The translations under genes were made by a program, and so were the position numbers. The notes under the pieces were generated by a model that saw only the letters and a list, made by a program, of their open reading frames with translations, was not told the origin of the DNA and did no database searches. Below, one piece after another: positions 45,784 through 58,956 of a stretch of DNA of 64,000 nucleotides; within the stretch, counting starts at the first letter, position 1, and the number at the start of each line of letters is the position of its first letter. The stretch lies in the NCBI GenBank assembly GCA_028673005.1, contig CM054116.1:64735682-64799681 (forward strand), read 5' to 3'. Source of the stretch: Tanypteryx hageni. Lineage: Eukaryota; Arthropoda; Insecta; Odonata; Petaluridae.

Positions 45784-48243
45784 CGCTACGGTAATTCACA
45801 TTACGATGTTTAATACAGACAATTTGTATAAATAAATACTTAAATAGAACTTCTTATTTGAGTGGTAAATATATCATCGAGAATAATTTACAACGGAAGC
45901 TTCTCCTAAAATGAATTACAATGTTTCAACTATTCTTGACAGCTCTCTAGTAAACTTTGAGTGTCAGTGAAACTTTAAAAAAGTAGACGCCGGAATGGAG
46001 TCACAAGAACGGTGCCTAAGAAAAGAGGGGATATTTTGGATGGCTACGATGGCCATAAAAAGATTTCCCAACCGTTTAATGGTTATTTGGGCTATCAAAA
46101 TCATCCACTGGGTTCCAACCATAAATTGAGCTACACATTTAAGAAAAGAGACAGATCAGGTCATCTGCAACAACCGCTCAATTTTATTCATAAAATTTTG
46201 TCTTTATAGAACGTTTAAGCTGAGGAAACGGAACGTGACATAATTTGTACTGAAAAGTGAGCGGATACTTTTATTCCTAAACTTGCAGTTTTATGGAGTA
46301 ACTAGATGTGGAGATGGAGTATTTATCATAATATGATGAAATTCTATTTTCATGTTGCGTTTGGAAGACACGACTTGTGACGCAATTCGAAAATTCGAGA
46401 AATTTTTGGCGAACGGCGATCGAGTGATTACGAACAGAGCCCCGAGTGGCGAAATGCGAACGATAACGTCAAAGGACAAAGTATTCACAACCTCATCCTG
46501 TCACTCTTGCCAAAGGAGATACTTGTGAAGCCATTAGTAACTAAATCTGACACAACAAGTACCTGTTACTGTAATACGGTCTTCTCAGCAAGGTAAAGGA
46601 ATTGCACACTAAAGCATTTTTGAAATATTATATTTAATCTGCATAATTTTTTCAAGGTATTTCTCTTGATAGAAACGATACTACATCATGCAGCTCTGCA
46701 TTTAAAAATAATAGGTTCATATAATTACAAAATATTGAGTACATAAGCCCTACTATGGTTGAGAAATTATGCAAACTTTCTCTTAATTAAATTATTATAA
46801 TTTTTACAATAATTTTATGCAAAATATGTTACAATCCAAGTTGTTATAATCCAAAATAGAAAAAAATTGTTTCATTCCATCTATAAAAGGTGAGTTGTTT
46901 TTTGTAGAAAAGATTGGATTTTGATTTGATTTTGTAAGTATCCTGAAAAATATTCCAATCTTATTACAAGTGTCCAAGATATATGACATCCTCGTCCATT
47001 TCATTCCCGCAAAGCTCAGCGTAAGTACAAATAAGTAAGTACAATCTTTGCTGAGTGATTCTCAGGAACTTTTAAATTAAAATCGGGCAGTATGACATCA
47101 CCTAATATTAGATCGATTCCTATAATTCGTGGACGCGCTTTCGAAATTTAACTCCCAAGGACAAGGAAAAGCGACGGTACGCGATACTTTTTTTGCTTCT
47201 TGTCCCTCGAAGGAACAGCTTCCGCGATGCAGGATGTGCGATCTCATCACCGAAAAACTTTCACCGCATTTGAGAAGATGGGTGTAATGGCGAAAGGGAA
47301 CCTTTCATAACGAGCGCAGCTTTCATCGGGACACTAATATATCGATGTAAAGCCGACGATATGGTAGCTTATTGTTATTGCAATTGGCCAGTTCCGATGA
47401 CAAGGGAGAAGTTGACAATGTGAACTCAAATATGGATCCCGACTTTATAGAGTTATGTAGGTATACTGAGAAAAATCGTATATACGACTTAGACTCTAAG
47501 TTGGACTAAATGTGATGTGATATCTTTTTTATCATTATACGGACCACAGCATAATTTGCTGTGAAATTCTCACTATACAAATTGACGAACAGATTATCCA
47601 ATTTTACTCTGAGAAAATAATTCGATCATCTGTAAAAAGTTCTCGCGTGAAGGACTGAAGGGAAACATCCGCAGTGGATTTTATGTGTTTAAGGTGTACA
47701 TGCAATTGAATTATTCTTCTAATTTGTGTTTCACTTTGCCGTTTTAGCAAAAAACGAAAGGGTTACGATATTTTTTGTGCCATATTGACCGTTATGGTGA
47801 TACAGGTTATTCATAAACATTTCAAATGCAGGAAAATCAAATGTTCCATGTTTTAGCGCTTTTTAAAATCGCTTATGTATTCGGTTTGTCTGTCTGTACG
47901 CCCGTATTTTTTTGGAAATACCTCTTAAAATCCTGCAAATCGGAGAAACTTTATTTTCAGGGTAGATTGATCTATATGAGGGCTAAGCATGGTATTAATT
48001 ATGTGGATCTGGAAACAACTACTGAGGAGGAATCGGTCATTTTCCAACCTCTTTCTTTCATTTCTACCTCCCCATAAGAAAAGCATGATGTCGGTGAAGG
48101 GTACTAAAAATGTGAATTTTTAAATTAGTTACAAGTAAGAGCTCGGGACATGAACATTTCTCTAGCTGAAAAGCTGAGGTTTATATTTTTGAAGACAGAA
48201 AACAAATCCGTGTCGAATCATAACGAATAATTGATTTTAATCC
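45784..48243. other. Noncoding stretch
   Basis: No gene was recognised. The plus-strand frame at 47826-48077 contains a TGTCTGTCTG run like that in repeats R1 and R3 and may be part of a further, single-copy member of such repeats. Confidence 0.45.
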
Positions 48244-48980
48244 AAAAAATCTGATGTGGCCACCGCATGACTTTCTCCATATCTGTAATATTTCTAAAAA
48301 TTCCAAATAGGTTACATAATAATAAATATTTTAAGAAACCGCGAGAAAATTTTAGGCTTTACAAAGAACAGAAATAAACCCAAACCATAGCCTTCTGATA
48401 TTGGATATAGCCACAAAGCTCCAACAGTTAAGAAAATAAAAAGGAGCGTTACTAAGACGTACGTAACTAAGGATCAATCGTTAAAAATAGTCGTCGGTAG
48501 GTGGCGTGGTGGTGGCAGCAAAAAATATATTATATCTCATAAACAATGGAAAAATATTTCAAACAATGGTTGTAGAAAATTAAATTTTCTACGACTTTTA
48601 TTCCAGTATATTTTTATATTTATCAAATATTAAAGCAAATATTTCAAAATAACGGATAAGTGACAAGAGTAAACACCCACTTTCGGTTGACCATTTTTTA
48701 CCAAAAACTAATTAGTTCTTCTGACTTTTATAAAAATGTTAAATATAAAATTTTGCGTTTACCCGATCAATAGTTTTTGAGTTAGAGCACCCACAAAAAG
48801 CTATCACATACACACACACCCCCACTCACACACACACACACACACACAGACATCATCGAGAAAATGGTCAAAACCTGTTCAGGGGACCTCAAAACGTGTA
48901 TTTCCGTTGAAATCTCGAAGTCGATTTTTTTTATGAATACAATACTTTTCCCTATGCTACGTATATGGAGAAAGTAAAAA
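48244..48980 (-). repeat. Interspersed repeat family R1, copy 2
   Basis: Inverted copy of 1655-2376. The (CA)n run at about 48809-48848 has expanded compared with the other copy. Both termini (GACTTTCTCCATA near 48270 and GGAGAAAGTAAAA ending near 48980) are preserved. Non-coding. Confidence 0.85.
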
Positions 48981-50663
48981 GAGGGAAAATTTTCTTATAT
49001 TTAACAATAAGAAATAAAATTGCCATAACAACGAGTTCACTGCTTTTAAATGGAAAACTAGGGGCCAGTTGCAGTACTTCCTGCAAACATTTACGGAACT
49101 TTGGGTGAAGCGGCCCAATGCGATAGTTCCTATGACAAAAAACTGTTACACGGGGTGTTATTAGTTGAACCACTTTTATTGCCCCTCTCAAAATAATCAT
49201 ATAGTCCACAACATTTTCATAACCAAAAACACAGATCTACATGATTTAGTCTGACACTTACCGGTACACAACAGTTTTTGTTTTGTTCACTATTTCTGAT
49301 GGTACAGCAAATCATATGTTCAGTGGGTTATTTAATATCAAGTAATCACTATAAATTCACCGGCCACCCGTCAAAGATCTTGCTTAATTTTCAAAAGAAT
49401 TTATCACAAACATTATCAATATAGTAATTTGCTTTAAATTGCCCAAAAATATTTGCAAACGAAATTATAATTTCAGTGTAAGCGTGAAATATCTTCCTAT
49501 TTGAAATGTCAATTATTACAATGCTTTGGAATCGTTTCTAACTTCAAGTTTCTTTTCACGTGTTTCATTTTTTTATATTTACACGAAACTTAGTTTCAAT
49601 CGGCTATTGTCCTTGATGTGTTTGTTTCATTGTAAGCTTAGTGCAAATGCACTTGAAAGCTCGAGTCCAACAATGCAAAAAATCTGAGATCAACAACGCC
49701 AACAACATTAGGAAACTCCTTTATGAAATGTTGAAAAATCGGAGAAAATATAATCAAAACTTAAAATATGAGCAAACGCGAATTAAACAACAGAATCGAA
49801 AGTAAGAATAAGAATCTTCATTTCTTTCTAAGTGAAATAGTTTAAATATCGAATGAAAGTCTTGATTGTAAATAATTTTAAAATATTAAAGACTAAAGGT
49901 ATACACATCGTATAACAGCCGATTATGTGTTAATAAAATGCAAAAACGAAAACTTTCCTGATATCGTCCCATGCTTTTTCGGGATACGACTACTCATTTA
50001 AATCCTGCAAGAATTCGCGCCGAGTATTCAGGAGAAAGATTTGTCGAAATCGAACCGATCGTTCTCGGTTTATTTGCGTTCATGCCGGGAGGTGACGTCA
50101 CTCGAGGCTTCAGACGCAGGCACGCAGGGACACAGAGGTTATAATATATTAGATATATTATTATATAGCATTGATATAATGCTTTCAAATGGAATATATA
50201 GAATATATTCTAAGACCGACAATCTCAACCAAAGGTGTAATCTTATGATGGCGCCATAATCCTAAAACAAGAAAAATAAGTTCTTTATATAATTTGCTCT
50301 GCAATTCTTTTCTCACTTGTTTAAAATCACAGTTGAAAGGGTTAAACTGTAAAATATAAGAAGAGGAAAAATTCAATTAAATGCATAAAATTTTTATTAA
50401 TGTTTGAATTGTATTTTTTAGTTTTCTTAAAGACCGATATGTTTAAAAAATAAATATTGATCATATTAGCTATATGCTAAAAGTTGAATGTTGCTCGGTG
50501 GCACACGTAACACAAAAACTTAAGGTGAAATCTGGCGCTGCAGATTTAGATTTTAATATACATAAATATAATAATCATTCCTTGTTACAAGAGAAACATT
50601 TGGTACGAATAATACTTAAGGTTTATTGGCAAAATAAAAAACGGGCTTGATATGAACATTGAG
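48981..50663. other. AT-rich noncoding stretch
   Basis: Nothing recognised. Confidence 0.5.
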
Positions 50664-51300
50664 TTAGCGAGAATAAAAATCGACTTCATAAAAGCGCGGT
50701 ATTAAGAAAGAATCAAGAAAAAAATTCAATTCGACAGATACGTTATTACTCGAATTGCATCCGCATTCCGACCTCTTCTTTCTTCTTCCTGGAAGGATAT
50801 TCACCCTAGTTCCTCAAAAGCAGCTTATATTTTTACTTTCTCACATACGAAGTATATATAGAGAAAGTATAGGGATCGCGGAAAAATTATAATTCGAGAT
50901 GTTGATGAAAATGCACGTTCTAGGTGCCCCAGAATCCTAAAAAGTGCTTTTATTTGCGATTCGGTCTAAGATTGTACACGGCTTAAGAGGAAAAACGTTT
51001 GAGTAGATTCTAGTGAAGTTTTGTTTCTATATAGGGCATCATCAGGAAAAGAACCTTTGTTGAAATGAACCGTGTCGCAGCGGAGGGTAGCTTGTTTTAC
51101 CCGATTTTCATAAAATGTCGATTTAAACAAAAATGGCCGAATGCGTCCTGATTAAAATGTATCCTTTTATAGAGTTTTATGTCATAAAAATAAGCTATAT
51201 GTCTCAACAATTATTATATTGCGTTCAGCGGCATTGTAAAAATGTTGAGTTTTACGCCCAGATAACGCCAAGCTCTCCTCACTCTAAAGCAGCAGCATTG
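50664..51300 (+). repeat. Interspersed repeat family R2, copy 2
   Basis: Direct copy of 39226-39790. The internal palindromic head ACTTTCTCAC...GAGAAAGT at about 50836-50869 is better preserved here than in copy 1. The right boundary is approximate because similarity fades. Confidence 0.75.
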
Positions 51301-54300
51301 TTATTACGAATCAAACTGTGTGTACACTCTTTAATGTAACCAGCTAAATTATCATTAATAAGTTCAGGTTCACTTTGCGAAATTTACACATGATGAAAAT
51401 AAAATTCAACTGCCATTAGCGTTATTGTATGAAGTAGAAGTGAGAAAGTTTGTGGAACGTATGCTGCGCCGATTTTTTGCATGGATTTCTCGATGGGAAC
51501 GTTACTCTCTACTTGATACACGTAGAACGTCTTCTCTTTTCCAATTGGAGAACTTTTTCGTCGTTGCGTCACGGAAAAGCCTCATTAAACTCTCAATAAA
51601 ACCTCTAGGTCCCGCAAAGCTCTTCCGCCTTTGGAAAACCCCGCGAGAGAAAGACAAGCCTCTCATTGCTTCGGACGTTCACCACATAGACCCTCCCACG
51701 CTCGTGCAACTCTCATTTCTCCAGAATTCATGGATCAGAACTTCTGAGCGGTCGAAATGAAGAGGGAGAGAGAGAAAAAGAGCGAGGGAGAGAGAGAGTG
51801 AAAGGCGAAGAAAGTGGTGGTGCTGCGCCACACATGTGGCTGCGGGGAAAGGCAAAACGTCGGAGAAGGGGCGGATAATGGCCGCATTGGTGAGACTGTA
51901 GTAGGAACGGGGTCGGGGAAGGGCCTGCGGCTAGACTCGCTGGATGTGGGGCAGGGTCTTGTCCTTCGCCCTCGGTCCGCTCTTCAAGAATCAACCACTT
52001 CCCCTCCATTATCACTCCACTCTCTCTCTCTCTCTCTTTGCCTTTCTTTCTCCGCTTCTTTTTCCTCTTCACCTTAGAACATATCCGCGCGGAAAGGAAC
52101 ACCTGTACGCGGCATTAAAAGTCACCTTTCGACCGGCTAATGGGAGACAGCTAATTTTGAAAGGAGGGAAGAGAGGGAGAACTGGATTCATCCGCACGCA
52201 GGCATCTTTGAAAACCCGAACTTATCAAATGCTTTTAGTTTCATAGCAATTGAATTCTGTTTTTAAAAACCCATCATCAAAGTTGAGTGAAATCATGTTG
52301 TAAACGGAAGTTTGTTGGTGCAATTCCCATGAGATGTTTTAGGAAATCTAAAAATTTGTCCATTAAAACAAAACCTGGTCTTCTTAACCACGTGTCTCCA
52401 ATACGTTCCCCATTATTCACACACAGCAAATAGGCCACATGTATACAGAGAATTGATGTCTTAATCAGTTGTATTATTTCTTCTAATTTTGAAACCATTC
52501 GAAATTTATGTTCTCTGGTGGGGGAAAAATGTTTTCCATATTAAAAAAATAGAGTCTAGCATTAATCGTACTTTGAATTTACCCTCTCTTTTGGAGGTAT
52601 GAGGAGTGGAAAAATATTTCTTTTAAGTCAATATTTCAAAGCTGCTGTGTATTACGTTGCACAGCATTAATCCTGATTTATGCCAATTTACATCCTCAAA
52701 CCTCTTTTCAAAATATTGTGCATCCTATTTATTAGGATAGCCTATATTTGTTATCTTAAAGCGAGATTCAAAATCCTACGGGGAACTCCTGCTCTGAATT
52801 AGGGATTTTCCTCCAATCATAGATCACCCTCCAGAACAGATTATAACCGTAGACAACCACTAAACGTATTTTTTCAAATTGTGAGCTATTATCGTATCCA
52901 GCTATTGCTACTTCTAGAGCGCTGGCACAGTCATGCCTCCATCACCAACGCTTTTAGCTTTTAACTAAGTTTTTAGTCATTAACGTGAGCCACCTACAAC
53001 GACTTCGCGGACCACAGGTTCTAAACCATTCAGGATGAGCTTTGATTGCTCTCCGAATGCCTTACAGTAAATTTCCGGGCAGATTCATACCGTTCTTCTT
53101 CGCCACCACAGCTCTCTCGATCTATGTCCTTGCACTGTATATTTCTCATGAGTATTCTCATAAATCTCGCCAAGGTTGTATTGCATAAAACCACTCTGAA
53201 GAGGAATGTCGGAGCAATCGAATTCCCTTGCTCTTAATATTGTTTTTTGTTTAATTTTTTTTCATAGCCGCCGATTATATTGAGTTATTTTTCGACGAGG
53301 GAGATATGTTAATGACCAACAAATCTTAAAATTAACTCGTAGAAAAATAAATTTATATCCTTAGTTGCTAGAAAGATCACAATAATCATGAAAAGATAAA
53401 GGAATACAATTGGTTTTAGCAACCTTTTTATGGTTATTGAAGATATCTCATTTATATTTTGGATTATAGCCTAGAGACTAGCTCGGAAATTCCGTTCTGA
53501 ATTCCTTGAGGTTTTACTTTCATGTTGTTTCAAAGAGTTCATACAAATATATATCTGTTGAAGCTGCTATTAAGGGTTAGTTTTAAATGTATAATAATGC
53601 TATTGCATCGTAAAAGCAGTCATTTATCATTATACTTTCCTTCCATGTGTTCGAAAACGCAATTGTTACCATCTCTGATTGGAATTTTACTTCTTTTAGC
53701 TCATTGTCAGTTGAGCATTGTTTAGCACATTTAAATAGAAGACCTTTTGCTGATTTTTCCTTTAGAAATAAATAGAAGCTCAGGATTATCTCTTCTTCGC
53801 AGAAAGAAACGCATTTCAACAAAACATTAATAAATGATCTGAAAAGAAATTTGTTATTAAATTAAAGAAAATTTTCTTTAAACAAAGTTTATAACGGGTG
53901 TGATTTATGTGAGACTTTTGTATTTCAAATGAAAGTTAACCAAAAATTTCGAGTCCCGAATTAAATGTTGTTTAAACCCTATTAATTAAAATTTAAGATC
54001 TAAGTTAGAAATTCCAAATTTTGCATTTGGTGAAATAACTTTTGTTACTTCAACAGTTAAAATTTAGTTGATGGCATGCATAGTCTCTCAACTAGGTATA
54101 AACAATAAAACACTTTTCACTTTATATTTTGCATTACCCCTGTAAGGCAGGAATCATGACATTTTGTGATGCAGTGTGTTTTACCTAGGTTTTATATAAT
54201 GCTTTAATGTCCGCATCATTTGATTACAAAATATTGCAAGTGTTATGCATAATAGTAAAATACTTTTTAGATATATGGATATACCGGAAGACATTTATTT

Positions 54301-55296
54301 ATACAATGTCTATTACTTTTAAAATATGAAGGCCTGCCTGACAAACAAAGAGGGAAAGGGTTAAAAGACCGAAAATTTAGTGGAATCTGCTTGGTTAACT
54401 GATGGGCACGGAGGCGGGTGTTTACCAACGGGCCTAAACTATGATCCCTTGAATAGATAGGCGTTACACTTAATGTCATCTTCGTGTTCCCGCTAACCTT
54501 TATAATCTGGAATTCTCTTCAACGCGTGCAACCACTTACAGGATGTATCCACGCTTAATTCGACCAAAATCACATTTTCCTTCCGACGATTCTTAGGTCG
54601 TGCATTTGTCAATAAGCTGTGGTGGGTAAAAATTATTCTCTTCCTTTTCATCATGAACTTTTCTTATAATCCTTTTCCTGAAATCGTTTGGTCTGTTTCA
54701 ACACCCCAAAAGAGCCTGGCAAACGCCCTGGATTCTTCTGCCCTTCTGCAATCTTTTTACCCATCAGGGACGGACGGGAGAGTAGGGCTGAGCGGTAAAC
54801 TGCCAGGTGTCTTTCCTGGTCACCGACCGTCGATCGTCTTTGCAAATATATTTTTTACGCATTGTTTTGCTTTCTCATAATTGCCTATTTTCTTTTTTTA
54901 AACAGTGGATATATATTTTTTATTGTATTTTATTATTATGTAAACTTTACCTACTACTTAAAAAAATTGGTTGTCTGTTTTAGCAGCTATAACACGTCCA
55001 TTTATATGTAACTATGAGACTTCTTCCGCCATTAATTTGTCAACAAATCGACATCATTGGTGGTATTTATGACAAAAAATCCAAAATATAAATTTTGTGT
55101 ACAAGATGCACTTTAAAATTGTCATTAAGATATTTGTTAAACTAAAAAAGAAAGGATAAATAAAATAATCTGTTTCTTTTGGAAACCAGCCTAAAAATAT
55201 ATTTTTTAATATACTAAAATGCGTCAAAAAATTGTGTACAGCACAACAAAGGGATGGGATTGTTAATCTAGAAATATTTGTAATCAGGGAGGAATC
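51301..55296. other. Noncoding stretch with a GC/low-complexity patch
   Basis: Between about 51740 and 52080 there is a patch with GAGAGA runs on the left and a CT microsatellite (about 52018-52038) on the right, partly complementary to each other. The Arg/Lys/Glu/Ser-rich frames here are compositional. It could be a promoter-like region. No exon was defended in the rest. Confidence 0.4.
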
Positions 55297-55447
55297 TTTT
55301 AACAACCATAAAGGATTTCGACTGTGGTTAGTGTTTTTGCAGAAAAGTTTTTTGGCGCAGGTAGATTCTTTCATTTCAGTTGTTGAGTGCCTAAAAAACA
55401 TTTCTACAAACACTAACCTGAACCGAAATCCTTTATGGTTGTTAAAA
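55297..55447. repeat. Foldback with about 47-bp arms
   Basis: 55297-55345 and 55401-55447 are inverted copies (TTTTAACAACCATAAAGGAT...) with a few mismatches and a 55-base spacer. An RNA copy would form a long hairpin. It is most easily a foldback MITE; a hairpin-RNA role is untested. Confidence 0.85.
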
Positions 55448-58400
55448 TGTTAATGTGTGGTGTACACATAAATTTATTTTACTCTTTTTATTGTATTTGA
55501 AAATTTTTTATTTAAAAAAATTATATTTTATTTAAACTATTTCATTATAGAAAACTACAGAGTAAAGGCGAAGCACAAAAGCACTTAAACACTTATCTCT
55601 GCGATAAAAATTTTTCAACCGCAAAATTTTTTGAAAATATCAAATTGGCGGTCTGAATTTAGAAAAGCGAACCGTTCCTCGTGATTTCGTGTTGCACCTT
55701 CAGTGTTCTTGACGACCGAAACTTCACTCATTGCGCGCTGAGCCCCTTCCTTTGCGTGCTTGCCCTGCGAAATAGATTGAGTGATGAGGGGAGAAGGGAG
55801 GGAAAGATTCCCAAAGGCTGAGTGTGGAGAGAGAGAGAGAGAGATTCGACATGTCGGGAAGAAAGCAGAGAGAAAGTTTCGAGGCTGAGTGTCTATTGGG
55901 AGTGGAGGGAAAAGAAGGAGAGGGAGCGAGAAAGGCGGCATGGGACAACAACTCCCTACTGTGTTAAAGCTCGCCGCGTAAAACTGAATCAAGATATCGA
56001 GAGCCAGTTCACTTTTCACTTTTTTCTAGCCTTATCACAGATATCGAATAACACAACCGTGCACATCGCGGCGTCGTATCTCACGGTCCTTTTTTTTACT
56101 ACTTTAGTCAAAGCGCGCCCATCTCAGGGTCAGTGGCAGAGATCGTCCTGAGGATCGCCTTATAAAACCCCGGGAATGGCAAAAGCGTACGGAGGCGAAA
56201 CTTTCTTTCGACCGGAACGAGCAGATGCAAGATAAATTATGCTGCTCCGGTTGACGGTGATGTTGTTCGGTAGGAGATATTTCAAAAGGGTATCGAGAAG
56301 AGAAACTTTCTCTTTCTATGAAAATGGCTGAAACTAGCATATGAACTACGACTAGTTTGAAATTCACCAAGAAATATGTTTCATGTATCTCGCTTTTGGT
56401 TTATCAAAAACCAACAGTTAGTTAATGTGGAGATTTTCCAGCATTATTTCTTGGAATGTGAGTAATTTTTGGAGAGCCAGGGCGTGTCAGTTTATGGAGG
56501 AGGGGGAATTAGATGATGGTCGATAATATATTAGAGAAAAGTGGAAAATTAAGGACCAGTAGTTGACCTTAACGTTGGAAAAGCTGCTTATAATACAACG
56601 AATAAAAGGAACGGGATTTTGTTTTATATACGTTTATCCGAAAATCTCTATGCTTATACGATTTTGGATCGGTTAATAATTCTTACGATATGACCAAAGA
56701 TGAATATGAAAACATTCGCAAGATTCACCAATCTGAAATTGAAGCCTACGATGCCGAAAGATTTAAATCCTGATAAGGTTTCGTGAAGGAGCGCAAAAAA
56801 TAATTCACCGTTAAATGGACTCAATTATTCCCAATCATTTTATTAAAGGTCTACAAAGAACTTAACATGAAAAATGAAAAGCAGTGTTCTGCGCAAATTT
56901 TTAAATAAACTGCACTGAAGGAACTTAGCGGAATTAGAAATTTATGTAGTATCACGTACAGTATTTTGCAGGATAAAACAATATATTTTTGTCATCTATC
57001 CGTAGTGAGGCTCTTCGTAATTGATCTGTAGTGAGGCTATTCAAGCAGAAGACGAGAGTACGATTGGGTACGGAGCACATACAAATTGAATTCGAACTTA
57101 TAATCTGTGGATTCAATGTTTTCATTGCGGAGTGAATCCAAAGGAAAGTCTGTGAATACAGTTTTTAGGTCAATATGCCTACTTTTAATGAAAAACATTT
57201 CCTTGTTTACACGAGCGTTTGGAAAACTTGTCGGAAAAGTGATGGTGCTAAAACTGCTGTCTTTTATCCTTTTAGCAAAATATATTTGTCGTATTACAGA
57301 GAAGATATGAAATGAAATATATTATTTTATCTGTGCGTCGTTGTTAATCACCTTGGAATCTTAGTGTTATGGTTTATAACATTATATAATAACATTATTA
57401 CGAGAATAAATGTTCAACGTATTAATTTGAAAAAATAGTGTAATTGTTTTTTATTTGCATTTTTTGTAGCTCTTTAGATAAATAATATAGTTCATATTAT
57501 TTGAGCACTAACTAACATTCCAAAATATAAATATGCTACGATATAGCCACAGTGAATGCCCTACTCACTTCAAATTATGAACCATCAAACGTGAACTGAA
57601 CTTTTAAAACTATATTTATTAAATCATAAATAATAAAGAAGAACTATCTAAGCGTCATAGTTTCAAATCCAGCAAAACAAAAAGCAGTTTTAGAATTTAA
57701 CACGTTCAACCGATTTTTCGGTATTCATTTTTCCTTTGTAGAAGATATTGTTCTGTCTCAAGATTATCATTATGAGTTTTACGAGTATTATTTATGCATA
57801 AAACACTTAGTCCCTGCCTCATCTGGCCTTGAAACCACACATTATGACCTTTATCTCTTTTAATGTCAATTTAAACGTTTCATTATATGAGACGCGTCAG
57901 TAAAAACACTTTCTTCATCATCCCAATTACGGATCTCTAACGAGATGCAATTAATTCGAATTTAAGTGTCTTACCGAGACGTCATCTAATTTTAACATGC
58001 TGCAGGACACCCAAGAAAGGGAATGAGTAAGAAAACTTTCTCCCGCCCTCTGGTCAGAGAGAATCTGCTCTAAAAGACATTTGTCTTTCTCTATCAGCTT
58101 CCATCCTTCATGAAGCGTTAAGAATCACGACTAGTTAAGATGCACGCAGCTAACGACGCGGCCTTATGGCATTTACTTCGAAGGCATGAGGAGAAGGAAC
58201 GAAGGCAACAAAAAAAATAAATGGGGGCATTTCGCTCCACAAGGAGAATAAGAGAGAGAGAGGAAAAAACCTCTGTTTAGTTTATCTGCAAGGGAAAATT
58301 ACGGGAGAAGAATGTTGCCCCGATGCAAGGAGGGAGGACGAGGACCAGGCCGGCTGACTTTCTCCGGTTGGCACGCGAAAGGGCGACTAGTTTGCTTCTC

Positions 58401-58568
58401 TCTTCCTCAACCTGTTATGGGGATCGCCTCGCCTTTTCCTTCTTCCTCCGACCGATTCAGATTTTCGTCCTCTAAAAATAAATAAAAATCCGCCTTACTG
58501 GGTCAATGTCTTCGAACCGATCGCGGAAAAAAATTCGCCCCTCGGTTGCCTCGTTTTGTGCGGACGCT
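55448..58568. other. Noncoding stretch
   Basis: A GA microsatellite lies at about 55828-55845. TATAAAA at 56161 sits in a GC-richer patch (55900-56260) and may mark a promoter, but no coding exon follows that I can support. A 14-base direct duplication (GTAGTGAGGCT core) occurs at about 57002-57040. Confidence 0.35.
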
Positions 58569-58956
58569 TTATGTGGCGCTATGGATTTTATGCGTTCCGT
58601 GTATGACGCGCTTTCGCGGCGGCGTATTCTTTCCTAATCGAAATAAAATATGTGTAATAATCGAGAATTTTGGAGAGATTTTACCCTATTATTACATTTA
58701 CTGCAAACTTGATTCATCTTTAAGTTGAATTATGCTGTATGCATTGTATTTATCCGAAAATAAAATGAGATTTTTTCCTACTTATTGAATAAAAAAAACA
58801 AGGTTTTGAATACGATTGAGAAGTAAAATAGAAAATTTTCCGAGCTTATGTGGTGCTATGGATTTATAAGTTCCGTGTATAATGCGCTTTCGCGGCAGCG
58901 TATTCTTTCCTAATCAAAATCAAATATGTGTAATGAGCGAGAATTTTGGAGAGATT
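58569..58956 (+). repeat. Direct duplication of about 112 bases
   Basis: 58569-58680 and 58846-58956 are diverged direct copies (TTATGTGG.GCTATGGATTT..., CGTATTCTTTCCTAATC), starting 277 bases apart. The region between is AT-rich. Non-coding. Confidence 0.85.

Noticed and set aside
51728..52102. 124-residue minus-strand frame rich in Lys/Arg/Ser
   Set aside because: Translation of GA/CT repeats on both sides; also open on the plus strand for the same reason.
56161..56167. TATAAAA as a plus-strand promoter
   Set aside because: No initiator or coding exon follows; kept only as a remark in the interval entry.
56104..56370. Minus-strand frame with a signal-peptide-like start (VNFKLVVVHMLVSAIF)
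   Set aside because: The frame begins with TTG and has no upstream ATG or acceptor that I could support.
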